The notes below the pieces were generated by a model that had not been told where the DNA came from, searched no databases, and was given only the letters and a program-made list of their open reading frames with translations. 64,000 nt of DNA from Plectrocnemia conspersa (taxonomy: Eukaryota; Arthropoda; Insecta; Trichoptera; Polycentropodidae), in contig VTFK01000308.1 of NCBI GenBank assembly GCA_009617715.1, forward strand, positions 496,001 to 560,000, given 5' to 3'. Shown piece after piece: positions 1 through 12,719 of the stretch. The number at the start of each line of letters is the position of its first letter. Within the stretch, counting starts at the first letter, position 1. The translations under genes and the position numbers were made by a program.

Positions 1-797
1 TTCATTTTCATTTTTCAACATAGTCTCCTTTTAGCTCGATACACTTCACCCAGCGTTTTCCCAACCTTTTCAAGCCATCCAAATCTTTTTCCGGCGAGCC
101 ATTTCTTCATGTTTGGAAACAGGAAAAAGTCGATGGAGGCCAAATTTGGTGAATACGGCGGATGTGACAACAATTCAAAGCGTAATTCATACATTTTCGC
201 CTTCAAAAATCATAAACGTGGACCCGTGAATTGTCTTGATGGAAGAGCACTTTCTTTTTGGCCAAATCTGGGCGTATTTTCTTGATTTTTGATCTTCTCA
301 ACCGGTCCAATAACAACGCATAGTTAGTCCTTTTTACAAGTAGTCAATGTGGATGATTCCGCGTGCATCTCAAAAAATGCCCATCACGCTGTCTTTGCCT
401 TTTTTGGAGCCAGTTCGTTTCCAAAAACATACTGCTCCCTTTTCTCTGGATTGTAGTGGTGGATCCATGTTTAATCAACGCTTATTTATATCGACGCAGA
501 AACTCGTTACCATTACGACGGAAAAGTGGCAAACCAGCTATTAAATCGACACTATTGCATTAATTCCGCACGTGAGCAAACGCGGTACGCATCTTGCCAA
601 TATATTTTTCATGCAAAATTGAAACCTCTGATCTGTGATATGCCTGTGGCATCAACAAATTTGCGCACTTTGATTTGGCGATGACTCAAGACCATGTCGT
701 GGATTTTGTCGATCATTTTCAGCGTAGTCACCTCAAGTGGACGTCCCGAACGATGTTCATTACTTGTACGAACATCGTTTGTACAAATAATGCACAT
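1..797 (-). pseudogene. mariner transposase pseudogene (5' part and middle, runs off window start)
   Basis: On the minus strand, 797-609 encodes the helix-turn-helix part of a mariner (Tc1/mariner superfamily) transposase, with the recognisable run RSGRPLEVTT, then MIDKIHDMVL and VDATGIS. Further along, around 500-480, NEFLRRY is readable. At 206-15 comes the catalytic-domain stretch HPPYSPNLASIDFFLFPNMK, ending off the window. The pieces are in different frames and broken by stops, so the copy is dead. The 3' end and its terminal repeat lie outside the window. It is a typical insect-genome transposon remnant. Confidence 0.85.
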
Positions 798-859
798 GTT
801 TATAATTATTATATGATTATAATTTTAAACGATCATCACAAATTAGGTTTACCTACCTA

Positions 860-965
860 GACTTTTCTAATCTCACGGATGAATATCGTGATGATTAATT
901 AAAATCAGGCTAGGTCGTATATATTTGGTATTGAAAATTCTCTAATGAGTTACTTCTACTGAGAG
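860..965 (+). repeat. SINE-tail-like copy
   Basis: The stretch around 900-960 (aaaatcaggctaggtcgtat onward, ending in a gttacttct block) resembles the 3' part of the tRNA-derived SINE at 27553-27770, where ctgataaatgagttaggtcg and agctacttc occur in the same order. No box A or box B is visible here, so it would be a 5'-truncated copy. Confidence 0.35.
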
Positions 966-1521
966 AGAATATTTTATATGTATTAAAAAATGTATATTTA
1001 GGTATAAATTGTTATAATGTAGTGTTAAAAAATTAAATTATTGTTTAATTCATCTGCTAATAAAGGATAATGAGAATGAGCTTTATAGTCTAGTTTCACG
1101 AGCAATTATGAATTTTAATCGTACAAGTGACACGTCGTTTACAGATGAGCATCCACCTTGAAGATAAGCTGTCCCTCGGGTACTTTCCGAGTATACATGA
1201 ATAATTTTCAAGAATTTCGGAAGGGTCTTAGTCATAGTGAGCACCGACTATCATATAATACTTTTTAGAAGTAACTCAAGATTTTCCGACGACTTTCAGT
1301 CGAAGGAGCGTGGGTATTGGTTCCAATATAATTTTCTAGTAGAAAGCAACCATCGGACAAATGTGCCTTGTCAAACAAAAACAAGAAAGAATTTGTCATT
1401 TCGGTACTATAGTATTTAGAGAGCATTGCATACTTGAAAAATGGTTAGTGTTAATTACCGTATTAAAAGCCAATTAACCGCACTAAGTACCTTTATTTAT
1501 TTATAACCTCAAACTTGGTCG

Positions 1522-1680
1522 ACAGGAAGGCGCAAAAACAATTATTAGTTCTCAGAAATCAAAAATCCACGTCAAAAGCAACAATAGCGTTCCCACTGCG
1601 ACGGCACCGACACGATTTTATTGCTTTTGACGTGAATTTTTGACTTCTGAGAACTAATAATTGTTTTTGCGCCTTCCTGT
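1522..1680. repeat. Foldback element with 60-bp near-perfect inverted arms
   Basis: Positions 1522-1581 and 1621-1680 are near-perfect reverse complements (arms begin acaggaaggcgcaaaaac and end gcgccttcctgt), separated by about 39 bp. The central spacer is more GC-rich (cactgcgacggcaccgacac). There is no coding capacity. The structure fits a foldback MITE. A one-armed relative lies at 11206-11272, sharing gcgttcccactgc, cgattttatt and ttgacgtgaatttttgactt. Confidence 0.8.
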
Positions 1681-1869
1681 TTACCAAGATTCGGGTTGAT
1701 AGACTTTGTCCAACACTCATATCAGAAGTTCGTAGTAATATCGGTAAGGATAGATTTCATATTTTTTAAATATAGTGTAATATCAAACATCCCATGAGAG
1801 ATGAGTTGGCTTACTTTGCATTTTGGACTTAACCTAATGAAAGTTATGAAATATAATTATTTTTAAAAC

Positions 1870-2110
1870 TTTATTATGTTAGGTTTGGGTTTGAACAGCA
1901 AATGGACGTTTCGCAAAAGTCAAATTGAGTTTCATAGACATTTTAGAACAGCATATAATTTCACTAGCGCTCAGCAATTACATTATATTTTCGCTAGTAA
2001 AAATATATATCAGGGATGTCATTTAAGCTTTTTGTATTATTTCTACTTTATTAAAATTCATAGTGTTTAATTAAATGATATGCATTTTTCAGGGCAAATT
2101 CAAGGATTAG
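1870..2110 (+). repeat. Dispersed repeat family A, copy 1
   Basis: This copy carries gttaggtttgggtttgaac, agcaaatggacgttt, tagaacagcatataatttca and, at its right end, aattcatagtgtttaat followed by gcatttttcagggcaaatt. The same ordered blocks recur at 11400-11870, 26690-27085, 29665-29880 and 59985-60430. The repeat has short AGTGAAA/TTTCACT boxes and no coding capacity. It is probably a non-autonomous transposon; the class is unclear. Confidence 0.55.
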
Positions 2111-4630
2111 AGCTTGCAAAACCTTTTCCTTATTTAAATTTATTGTCCTAATTAAACGGAATGGTGTCCCACATAACCGATGTAAATTACTATTAGTTCC
2201 CTTATTTAGATTCTATTCCTTGGGATTTGGCCCAAATAACCGGGTGTCCCGATTAATCAGTGGTCCAATTAAACGAAATCGATTATATATGGAATATAAT
2301 TTTTTTTTACCATAAATTTAATATGCGATTCGCAACTTGGTGAAATTTAATCAATTTAAAAATAAAATGTAAAACGACACCATTGTAGGTAAGCCCCCTA
2401 TCGATATGCGATATCTGATATGTTCTAATCGATGCCTGGTTAATGCTAAAATTTCTGTAGCTTAGGGGAGAGGTAAATATGGGTGGGTTCACCAGTGTCG
2501 CATTCACTTTAATTAGGGTTAAATTCGGCAGTAACTCAATATATTCGCGTGTCATTGTACTTTTTCGAGCGAAGTTATTCACAATTTGGCAAAGGTTATT
2601 ACAGTTTCGATACCAACATCGTCAAAACATGTTCACTGTAGCAAATAAAGTAATTTTTGATCGAACCGAGCAAATAAATAAGGGAAATACGAAAATAGAC
2701 CTTTCTGCAGACTTGCGTATCCCATATTGATATTCCATCAACTTTTGGTCACATTTTGCGATAGCTCCAAAGTCGCCGGACAAGAAAAATATGTTTTTAT
2801 AGGTACACACGGAGAAGGCTTAGAAATTTCATTGCTCGTATTATGGTTTGATCGTGGTAACATCGCTATCTTGACAAAGCGTTAGGTGTTTACCCCACTT
2901 ATTTGTGCCTCAATCAATAAAGCTAATGGACCACTCGCATAGCATAATGTTCACATTTTTATTACATCATCATTATCATCAAGAGACTACACGTACATCC
3001 AGAAACAACAACCCCCCATCTTTTATCTTTTTTTGATAAATTGACGTCGTTCTGACAGACATGGCGTCATATGTTTTCTTTTGCTCTTATGCTCACTTTC
3101 TTCTCGCGGTTTTCTATCTATTGTGCTGCTATTTAAAATTCATGCATTTGTACAGCAAACAGCAATTACCACACGCTGAGCATTAACTCTATACTGGTAC
3201 TGAAGTCTCATTTTTCAACGTATTAGGCAATAGCGCAATTTGCATAACAACAGTATCTAGAACAGTGACTTCAATAGTCGATAAAACAAAGTGGACATAT
3301 TTACGTTAGCCTAAAATCTAGATTTTGTACCCATAAGGCCTCTAATTATAGGAAAGAATTGAGGATGTGTCAGTTTCGAGCAGCGACTAATAGAGCTTGA
3401 ACACGCAAGATGAATTTGAGGTTTTGCAAGCAAAAAATGGAAGCACTGATCCGAATCCCTATTTTATTTTTGAATACAATCGAGATTTTGCATTCAATAA
3501 AAAAGATATGCCTTAAAAGGTTTCAAATGCGGCGACGCATAAGGCACTGGTTTCCTGCCGCTCAATGCCTGATATGTCTATGAATAGTAATAATTAAAAG
3601 GCATAATTGAGTACCTCGATTGACACCTTCCTGTGAATTTATGGAAGTTTTATATTATTGTAATCAGAAACATAAACAAAAAGGGAAAATTTCATGAATA
3701 TTTGATTAGATAGTCATTTTTATTGGAATATGCGACCAAAATTATTCAATCTGCACACGGGTGGTCCTCTCTGTTTCTTTCTCAAAGATTCCAATTTCAG
3801 ATGCGCATCTGTATATCAGATCTAAACTAGTGCTACTTCCTGATGTTTTTTATGCGCATCTTTAGGCTCCTTTGTGATCTCGTTTAGAATGGACCATTTG
3901 GTGTTACACTTTTCTGTCTATTCGATCGAGAGTTTTGGTATGTGTGCATGTGGGAAGCGTGAATTGAGTAAACGTGGAATTGTCGCTAAATATAGAACAC
4001 GAGATCATCGCATATATAAAAAATAAAAATAAAATACAAACGCTCAGAAACGCAGCGAGTATTGCGTCTTGAGCTAATTGCATATCGGTTTGAAAAATCT
4101 ATATATTTTTCATTCCAACCGACGCGACGACAATGCAACATCGGCTCAAATAACTCATTATAAGTTAATGAGTTGCATAGTTCTATGATATATTTGGTTG
4201 TTATTCTCTTCCAAAAACTGTAACTGATCAACTATAGTTAGTAAACTATATTCCAAAATATTTCACGTCTAAGTACGAGTTAAGGATTCACTTTTTTCCG
4301 TGGTTGTTGTTGTTCTTTATACAGCTTTTTCTTGATAAGTTGCCTTGTAAGGTGACTAGACGTCATCCTGGACAACATTTACAAAATTACTTGAGCTCCC
4401 GTAGCAATTTCTCCGCCGCAAAAATTTTCCGAGATGGATTTTAAATAAAAAAATCCGTGATGGCCATTTTATTTTAGGTGTACTCCTTTGATATTTTCAA
4501 AATCTGGTCACCTTATATTTGGACCATAGAATTAGTATAATTCTTCTCTGTATTTATTTGTTTTTTTCAGCCCTATTTAGTTGTATCGAGAGTAAGCCCA
4601 AATTTTGGCACTATTATTTATTCAAAGCAT
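2111..4630. other. Intergenic, no gene recognised
   Basis: AT-rich DNA with only short open frames and no splice-bounded coding segment that I recognise. No confident repeat was identified here. Confidence 0.4.
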
Positions 4631-4639
4631 AAACAAAAG

Positions 4640-4960
4640 CAAGGTCTCATATGGCTATTCTCAAATTACTTCAAATTAATATATCAGTTCGTCAAGTATG
4701 AAAACTCATTTTCTGAACGATATGAGACCTCTACTGAGGTACCGCAAGGATTCAACTTGGGTCCGTTGCTGTTTCTATTGTTCATTAATGATATAAAAAC
4801 AGCAATAAATCGTTCAATTTTTTTATTATATGCAGATGACTTGAAAATTTTCAAGAGAGTGCAGTCGATTTCGGATTCCCTCGACCTGCGGGAGGATCTT
4901 GATTATTTATGGAAGTGGGCTTGCTATAAAGGATTGCCGGATTGAACGGATTTTAAAAGT
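4640..4960 (+). pseudogene. Non-LTR retrotransposon reverse transcriptase fragment
   Basis: The plus strand from about 4730 reads EVPQGFNLGPLLFLLFINDI, then LLYADDLKIFKRVQSISDSL and DLDYLWKW before a stop at 4945. This is the reverse transcriptase palm region, with PQG and the catalytic YADD box, of a CR1/jockey-like LINE. It is truncated on both sides. It is the best-preserved of a set of related fragments in this window. Confidence 0.85.
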
Positions 4961-5403
4961 CTTCAATGCCGGCGGAATATTCATCAAGTTGTAAAGCTTT
5001 AATTTTAATGAATCAACCCTAAAGAGAAATCGGTATTTAAATAAAACCAATCGCCAAACACTGGGCATTTACGAGATCCTCATGGAAGTCGTTAACATAC
5101 AAATTAAGCATTCATTTCATTCAATAATAATTCATATTCATTCAAGAATAATGCAATAGCATTGTCATTATAAGGACAAAGTATGTTATTCTTATTTATT
5201 CACGTATATGGGCTGTGAAGTCAGATATTATACTCGATGATTGACAATACGGCCAAATTGGTTGAAATAAACGCATTCACCATCCGTTAAAGTTACTAGC
5301 AGAAATCAAGAGAAAAAATTTCGCAAGAGCTTGGGTTTAAGAGGCACCAATAACGCGACTACTCTACTTCTTATCATTGACTCTCCTGCATTCGACACTT
5401 GAT

Positions 5404-5452
5404 TTATATATTGGAATACATACATCAATTGTGTATGTATTCCAATATATAA
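5404..5452. repeat. Perfect 21-bp hairpin
   Basis: The arm starting ttatatattggaatacat is followed by a 7-nt loop (tcaattg) and its exact reverse complement. There are no flanking features to identify it. It could be a small MITE core or a chance of palindromic slippage. Confidence 0.7.
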
Positions 5453-6189
5453 TGTCAGTTAAAACATGTGCCAGATAATGTCAGTTAAAACACGTTCATT
5501 TTACTCAATTGTCAAGATAATTGACAAAGAAGAAACTATACTGTTCCATTAACAAAAAAAAAAAAAAGTCGAGGATATCCTTAAATTTGTGTATTTTTTA
5601 AAAGGTGGGAAACTAAAGTTGTATCAACCTTTACCTTGAGTTCTTAAATTCATTGAAACTAAGTGGATTACCAAAGCACTATTTTATTGCTTAATAATTT
5701 GTACGCGGGTGGCGATTGTCGTGTTATTAATACGAAAATCATAAAAATAACTAATAGGAAAAATATTGAACAGTCGATCAAATCAATAGTTCGATACAGA
5801 ATCAGCTATAAATTCGACAAAACGACCTTTTTGGGATAGAAAAGTTTATTTTAAATTAATTTGCTTTAATTGTTGCTCTAAATAGTGTGAAGGTTCTTCT
5901 TCAAACTCGCGCACTAAATCACCGTAACTGAACGAACCACACAATAGCCCTCGTTACGCCCAGAGATAAAAGGGTAGCAAATAAATTACGTTTTAATTAC
6001 CTTCTGATGCATAGAAAAAAATATTTCGTCGCGGAAACAAAAAGCACCGTTAACCACATTAACCCGTTGCACAATTCACCCTCCAAATATGTCCATCAAA
6101 GATTTTCATCTCCTGCATTCGGAGTGTTAACAATTTAGATTCACTACTGTGCAATGAAATATTATTTATATTAGTCTCGAAATACATGG

Positions 6190-6224
6190 ACATCTATGCG
6201 TTTTCAAAGAAAACGCATAGATGT
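6190..6224. repeat. Perfect 16-bp hairpin with 3-nt loop
   Basis: acatctatgcgttttc, loop aaa, then gaaaacgcatagatgt. The stem is an exact inverted repeat with a minimal loop. No neighbouring gene explains it. Confidence 0.7.
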
Positions 6225-7094
6225 ACATTTAAGTGAATATCTATAAGTACACGAAGAAACAAGAGAAAGTAGAGACCCGAGGTCAATAGTGTTATTTTCG
6301 CGTTACTTGCAATCTTGGTTCTTTATTACATTTTGCACTTCGGTTCTACATATTAAAATATATATATTTTTTGGTTCAGTTTAGCATATTTTTGCCCTCC
6401 ATATAAATTATTTAAACACCATGTTCTCAATAAAGCCGTCTACCCTCTTCATTAACTCGTCCGGGTCAACGAGACGTTTATTGGGACGCTAATCTCATCT
6501 CTCAATTGTATGATAATGTATTCAGATCAAAGCATACCCGACGCTTGCTATCATATTCGGACACTTTGAACGCATTGCGACAAATATAATCCATATGTAT
6601 TGGAGCGTTAACTCAATTTTAATCATATTCCATGTTTAATTAACCGTGACCTCAGAATATGTACCAACTACCTTTGTAAATAAAATATGTATATACAAAG
6701 TGTGCTGAAGTAAGAAAATCACATTTTCGTTGGGTCAGATACTTTTAGACCTACATATATGCAGTGCATATATGTATATTAATATTCAAATTGTGTGCTA
6801 CGTCGATATTCGCAAACGTATATTTTGTCATATTCGCGCAATCAAAATGGTTAATCTTGATTGATTCGTTCCTCTTTTTCGGCAATGTCGTAAAACATAT
6901 TTTATCGGAAACACATGAAAAATGAAATTTCCTCAGTAAGGTTATAAATATGAGATGGATGTTAATGTTGTGTGGCGTACGGGAAATTGAAAAGCTTCCG
7001 AGCTAAAATTGGAGATGGGAGATGGCAAATTTAATTTAGAAACATCGCAAAAGGCGTACGGGGTGGTACGGTTTTTAAACAACTCCTACACCTA

Positions 7095-7240
7095 CACACA
7101 GTATAAAAACGATCTCTCTCTGGTTTGATTGAAGTGATTCGATTTAAGCGCAACTTTGATCGATCCGAAGGCGAGTTCTCGGTTTACTTTATCTTACAAC
7201 TTATTATTAGATAACCTTGTTACTTGTGTAGGTAAGAATA
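7095..7240 (+). promoter_or_regulatory. Orphan TATA promoter with candidate non-coding first exon
   Basis: A clear TATA box (gtataaaaac, 7101-7110) is followed about 30 bp later by a moderately GC-rich stretch, and at 7231/7232 by a strong splice donor (tgtgtag|gtaagaata context). This is the layout of an insect first exon of about 100 nt lacking an ATG. No coding exon on the plus strand close downstream is recognisable, so the gene it serves is unknown. The inference rests on motif order and spacing only. Confidence 0.4.
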
Positions 7241-10200
7241 AAAAGAAATCGAATATTTTCCCGACAAGCAATTTACTCCTCGACCCTTGAGTACTATCTC
7301 GAAAATGAAGGAAGACCTTTAAGTAACTATCCAATTCCAGTGGCTATAATAATATAGCGATAGGTCTTTATTTGGCTTCAATTCCATTTAATTACTTAAA
7401 ATAAATTAATCACATCAAAGTTTAAAGCTCAAGATACGCAAAGTATACTAAATTTCACACATCAGCGCTAAAACGCATGCTAGGTAATTAACTCCATTAT
7501 CTATATCCTAGTCTGAACATTTTCAATAGTGTACTTTTAATCAACACTTGCGAACAAGCTTCAATATGAAGCAAAGCTATTGTTTTAATATTATCTCTAC
7601 CTGGTATTGAAAATGGTTCAATGAAATTCATCACAATGCAAGCTATAACTTTTCAGACGAGTCTTTCAATATCGTACATATTTATAAATATAAATGAATT
7701 TCAATTTATTTAATTGTTAATAAATATTAGAGATAATAATTCATATCAATTATTAAGAAAAACTCAATACAAATGGATTTTGATATATTTATAGTATGTA
7801 TAAATAAACGCATGTAGTTGCATTTTATAATAGTATGTATATGTAATATATACAGAATTTTAATACGGGTCAAAATAATTATCAAGGTGTTTTAAGGCCA
7901 ACATTGTCATATGTCAACACAACATGTCAAGCGTGCTCTCCGCTCTGTCGTTATTCCCGCTTCGTCCTTCCTGAATACTTTCGCTTCCTACATACAATTA
8001 AATAGATTCATTGAATGTTCAATGTTTTGATCAATGATCGCTTCTGATGCGAGCGAGACATTTTATAAGATATTTCTAAAATAAATAATCTATTGCCCAT
8101 TTATAATTATACATATTATAATATTTTTTTTATATACTCATGATCATCATATATTTTTATTCTGACCGTATATTTTTATTCTAACCATTTGCTATTTGTT
8201 CTGACTCTAAATAATATAACTACTATGTCCAGGCTGAATAAAATTTTGACCCAAAGTTGATTTCAATTCTGATTATTAGATTTGTTGTCATAGTATATTA
8301 CAGCGACAATTAAAAATAAATGTAGCATACTGTGTGAGTTTGGTAGCAAATATTAAAAATATTTAGGAGGTACAACATTTAAACGGATTTAGTGACTAAA
8401 TTTAATAGAGAAACGCTAACACAAATATGTTTTTTGTTGACTATATATGTTCTTGTGAGGCAAAAAATAACAATAAAAACAATATCTGAAGAAATTTTTT
8501 AGGTAAAAATTAGTTATTAACACAATGAAATCAATTCATCTAGTAAAAGAGTCACGAATTTTAAAATTCGCATTATGTATAAAAACATATTTTAGTTATA
8601 ATACTTATGCTGATAACGAAAAGGATTTTTTCGTCGGCGCAATAAACAAACATATAGGCGTATCAGAGTGGATGTCCAATATCAGTATTAAGTATATAAA
8701 TGTATTAGACAAAAAGAATCAGATGATTGAGAACTGGAAGGGACTAAACTCCCCCTCCTCATTCCTCAAGAATATTTAAACCATAACACCACCGTATTAC
8801 CCTTCTGTAAGGATGTACCATTTGAAATAACTAGAGTTTTGGCGTATTTTGAGCTACGTTTCCAAATTCTGCAAAATTCTCATATTTTTTCAAGCAAATA
8901 ATTGTGATTTAAGTATTTTTCTTTCAGTACAGAATCTCCGAAGAACCGTTTTAAATACGATATGCTTGAATAGTGTAAACAGCGATAACGATAGCGCAAA
9001 TTATTATCTTTTAATTATATAGGATACATTTAGATAATGCAACGCTAATATTTTGTAATAATACTGAAAGTTTACTCTTAAAAAAATAACATTAATAGTT
9101 AAATACAGAATTTATGAATATTGAATGAAGTTTTAAGCCGTTACACAAGGTATTGGAATCGGCTGTTTTACGAGCGATACATAAAACTTTTACTAATATG
9201 TTTAAGTGTCCATTAGCGTTTGAATTACAAATGACGCATAATTGAGTAAGCGGCTACTAACGATAGTTTTCAATTGACCAATATTATTTATCGTTTTTTT
9301 ATGCAAACATTATTTTTCATAATGAAACAAATATATGTATATACAAGTATTATATTAGTGGAGTATATTTTTGTTATGATTAGCTGTACAAAATTTTGTG
9401 AATACTATTATAGCAGAAAAAATGCAGACAAAGCACAGGAGTTGAGTTTTTACTTTTCAGCAGATACTCAAATGTTGAATATCATTCGTACCAAAAGAAT
9501 GACTCTCGTTATTTGAATACGCAAACTACGCGAGTTTGAGTGCCCACTCAAGAAAAGTTGAAGAATCTTTTATAAAGCTCGCTATTATATGAAATTATAA
9601 AAATAAGGTTGCCAGACTAACACAAAACAAATTCGAATAAATACCTATACAATTATATAATAAATCGCGTGATTACTTTAAGTGGTATATTGGCTGAGAA
9701 ACAAATCGATTTTTACGAGCGTCATTTTCTTTGTTATAAATCAATGAATGCTGTTAATTTTACTGCAATTAGAAAATAGTGTTTCCCCATTATAAAAACA
9801 TTAACATTTTAAGAACTGCCATTTAAAATAATGACTAAATTGATGATTGTAGTATGTGAAAAACGTGTTATTTTTTGCTTCTTTTTAGCTATTGACCAAA
9901 ATAACCCTCGAATGACTTTTAAACCGTATTAATTACCAGTCATTTACAAATGAACCCCCTAAGGCAAAACATGTTAAAATAATGCTATCCACTAGTTTCG
10001 TGTGCATTGCTTGAAAGCACGAGCGTTTATCCATTACTAGGTTTCGTTGTAGATAGGGAGAGATAAGAAAATACGTACAACGCTATATCCAATTCTTATG
10101 TATCTAATTATATATGGACACAAAACGAATTACAAAAATAAGTTTTTTAATTAAATAATTTGTTCAAATCCCTTTATCTGAAAATCTGCACATTAAAGGT

Positions 10201-10960
10201 GAAAGTACATAAAATAACATATGAATCTGTTTTTTTTTTCATATTCATCAGTGACGTAAAATAACATATTCAACTCAAATTATGATGTGTTAAATTCAAC
10301 AACGGTTTTTAAGCGGATCGCTAGAAAGGAATTTTGAAAATAACAGACTAGCGATATGAAGTTCAAATTTCCTTTCCGGTGCAATTTACGTTTTAAATTA
10401 TTTTCGGTGCCACTCGTGAAATTTTTCAAATGTATATTATGGATGCGGTTCTCGGATTACTTAAGGTTAAAATAAACATAGTATGTGCATTATTACAAAA
10501 AATATCCGTTATTGCGCATGAACTATCTTTAATGAAACTGAACAGTAAGTTTTATTAAGATCTGAAAACATTTTGGTATAAATCTAATTAGTGATTCACG
10601 TAAATTTAAGATTTTTAAAAATCACTAAAACATATGTTTTTGTTAAGCTCGATATAAACTATATAGCAAAGCTATATAATGTATTTATAATAAAAACGTT
10701 CAACTGAAGGACGGGCTATATCCGAAATAGTTTTCTAAGAAAATAATAACAATTCTTAAAAAAGCACATCTTGCGCAAATAATGGAAACTCAAAAATACA
10801 AATACAATGTATATATAAGGATGGTATTTCGTATAATTATACTACGAATACCGTCAAGAGATTTTCCGATTACTTTAGATTTGTATATTATTTTTTAAAT
10901 GATCACAATGTTATCCAATTGTCTCAGTATTAATTTACAAATTAGTTTACAATGAATACT
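7241..10960. other. Intergenic/intron-like DNA, no gene recognised
   Basis: Very AT-rich. It contains only short open frames; the longest (8525-8779, 84 codons) matches nothing I know. The block at 8150-8230 carries the TCAGAATAA motif in reverse orientation (see the repeat at 15857-16075). Confidence 0.4.
8150..8235 (-). repeat. Reverse-oriented TCAGAATAAA motif cluster
   Basis: tttttattctgaccgtatat, tttttattctaacc and ttgttctgactc occur in close succession. They are the reverse complement of the ggtcagaataaa units repeated at 15857-16075, so the two blocks appear to belong to one short-motif repeat family in opposite orientation. Confidence 0.45.
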
Positions 10961-10963
10961 ATC

Positions 10964-11010
10964 AGGTTGTTCCATAAGTTTGCGTTTTTAAATTGAGTTA
11001 AAAATTAATA
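10964..11010 (+). repeat. Possible mariner terminal repeat
   Basis: aggttgttccataagtttgc followed by gtttttaaattg has the shape of a mariner inverted terminal repeat (AGG-TG-CC-AAGTTT). It lies upstream of the transposase fragment at 12130-12375 in the same orientation. A repeat-A copy and a foldback remnant sit between the two, so they may be the ends of one interrupted element. Confidence 0.35.
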
Positions 11011-11205
11011 TTTTTACTAAATTATATATTCTTCATCTTTTTCTACAACTATTCTCTACATGTTAATCAGTTTTTTTTTGTATCTGATTCGAAATATAAT
11101 GTATTTTTGGAAGCAATGTTGTATTTAAATCCGTTTTTGAAAACATTTTTTCCACCTAAAAAAGGGGCAAGGATACAAACAGATGATCTAAAAGCTCATT
11201 ACCGA

Positions 11206-11272
11206 GCGTTCCCACTGCAAATACGCAGATACGATTTTATTGATTTTGACGTGAATTTTTGACTTCTGAGAA
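11206..11272 (+). repeat. Foldback element, single-arm remnant
   Basis: gcgttcccactgc, acgattttattgattttgac and gtgaatttttgacttctgag match the spacer and right arm of the foldback element at 1522-1680. The left arm is missing. Confidence 0.6.
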
Positions 11273-11399
11273 GGGAATATACTTCGACTAATACTCTAAT
11301 TTCCTTAGTAAATTGGTAAGGCTAGCTATCATATTTTTAACAATAGTGTAATCTCCAAGTGCAGACAAACTATAGAACAATATGCGAAATTCGACGTCT

Positions 11400-11870
11400 G
11401 TTTGTACTTCTTTTTCTGTTTATATCCCCCCGAGAGATGAATTGGCTTAGTTTGTACTTTGAACTTCTAGAGCTATAACTTTAAAACATTCATTAGGTCA
11501 AGTTAGATTTGGTTTGTATTTATCTACTGGTGAAAATGTATTTGGAATCACTAGTGAAAATATAACTTCACCAAAAAGTACACATTCATGGTAACATTTA
11601 TACATTGCATGTAAATAAATAATGATAAATATGTCAATGAATATATTACAATGAATGGGAAGTTGAAATTATATAATTTGACTAGCACCTGCTGGTGTAA
11701 AAATATATTCTGATATGATTTCAATGAAATGCCATATTTTAAAAAATATTTGCGGGATAGATTTGAGACTTTCTTAGAGGGAACATCATTATTTAATATT
11801 TTTATTTCGTTAAGATTCATAGTATTTAATTAAATGAAATGCATTTTTCTGGCGAAATTCAAGGGGGGCA
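11400..11870 (+). repeat. Dispersed repeat family A, copy 2
   Basis: Blocks shared with the copy at 1870-2110: cattaggtcaagttagattt, ctactggtgaaaatgtattt, cactagtgaaaatata and, at the right end, taagattcatagtatttaat followed by gcatttttctggcgaaattc. It has no coding content of its own. Confidence 0.5.
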
Positions 11871-12129
11871 AACGCCACCACCTGCTCTCCCCAAATAATG
11901 TTCCTGTATCTCATCCTCCTGTACATCCACCCTGTAAAATGTTTAATAAAAAGTTCTAAGCAATCGTTACGAGATCGAAACAAAGATCCTATCGTTTTCA
12001 TGAAAGAATCAAGACAAAAAAGCACGTTAAGTTTGATCAAATGGCAAGGGTATTTTTACCGGTTCTTTCGATTTTAACCGCCTAGTCCGCTACAAATCAG
12101 GTCGTATGGTCAATAAAAAGTATTACTAT

Positions 12130-12375
12130 GTTTGCGTGAGGCAAGATTTGAGAGTAACAACTATTGGATTTTGCATCACGATAACGCATCGGCTCAGACT
12201 TCATTACTAATCCGTGAATTTTTAAGCAAAAACGACAGTTACGGTGCCGTACCACCGTATTCACCTAATATAGTTTTCAGCTACTTTTTAAACAAATATT
12301 GCATTGTAAGGACGTTTTGTGAACATTGAGAAGATAAATAGTTTTGCGAAATATACCTCATTGAAACTTCTTTGG
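12130..12375 (+). pseudogene. mariner transposase fragment
   Basis: The plus strand from about 12165 reads WILHHDNASAQTSLLIREFL and then PPYSPN. The HHDNA...PPYSP pair is the second catalytic aspartate region of mariner transposase. Only about 60 codons are open before stops. A decayed copy. Confidence 0.85.
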
Positions 12376-12719
12376 AGGAGTCAATATCAATATTGAAGTA
12401 TAAAATCACTTTTGCATATCGAAGTACTGTATATTTATGTATAAATTTATTGATACTATAATATATTATAGCTATAAGATGTTTTTATAAATAATAAATA
12501 AATACATTTTGTTACATAGCGTGAATCCAGCTTTAAATAATATTAAATTAATTAAAATAATGTAATGCTTTTTTACCTCATTGATATGTGTTATCAGATT
12601 ATTTAAATATTGCTTGGACCAAAATTCACAAAAAATATGTTGCCAGTTTACAAAAAAAAAAAAAAATCGATTTCGCGATCTTTGTGCCAAACTTGAAATT
12701 GAATTTTTACTTATAGCAG

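Larger units (their letters stand above)
4970..7060. other. Intergenic, AT-rich, with short palindromes
   Basis: No gene recognised. Notable are three perfect short hairpins: 5404-5424 with 5432-5452 (21-bp arms), 6190-6205 with 6209-6224 (16-bp arms, 3-nt loop) and 6753-6775 (11-bp arms). A direct repeat of ataatgtcagttaaaaca occurs near 5450 and 5475. Confidence 0.5.

Noticed and set aside
8525..8779. 84-codon plus-strand open frame
   Set aside because: No recognisable domain, no promoter or Kozak support, and the length is within what AT-rich intergenic DNA produces.
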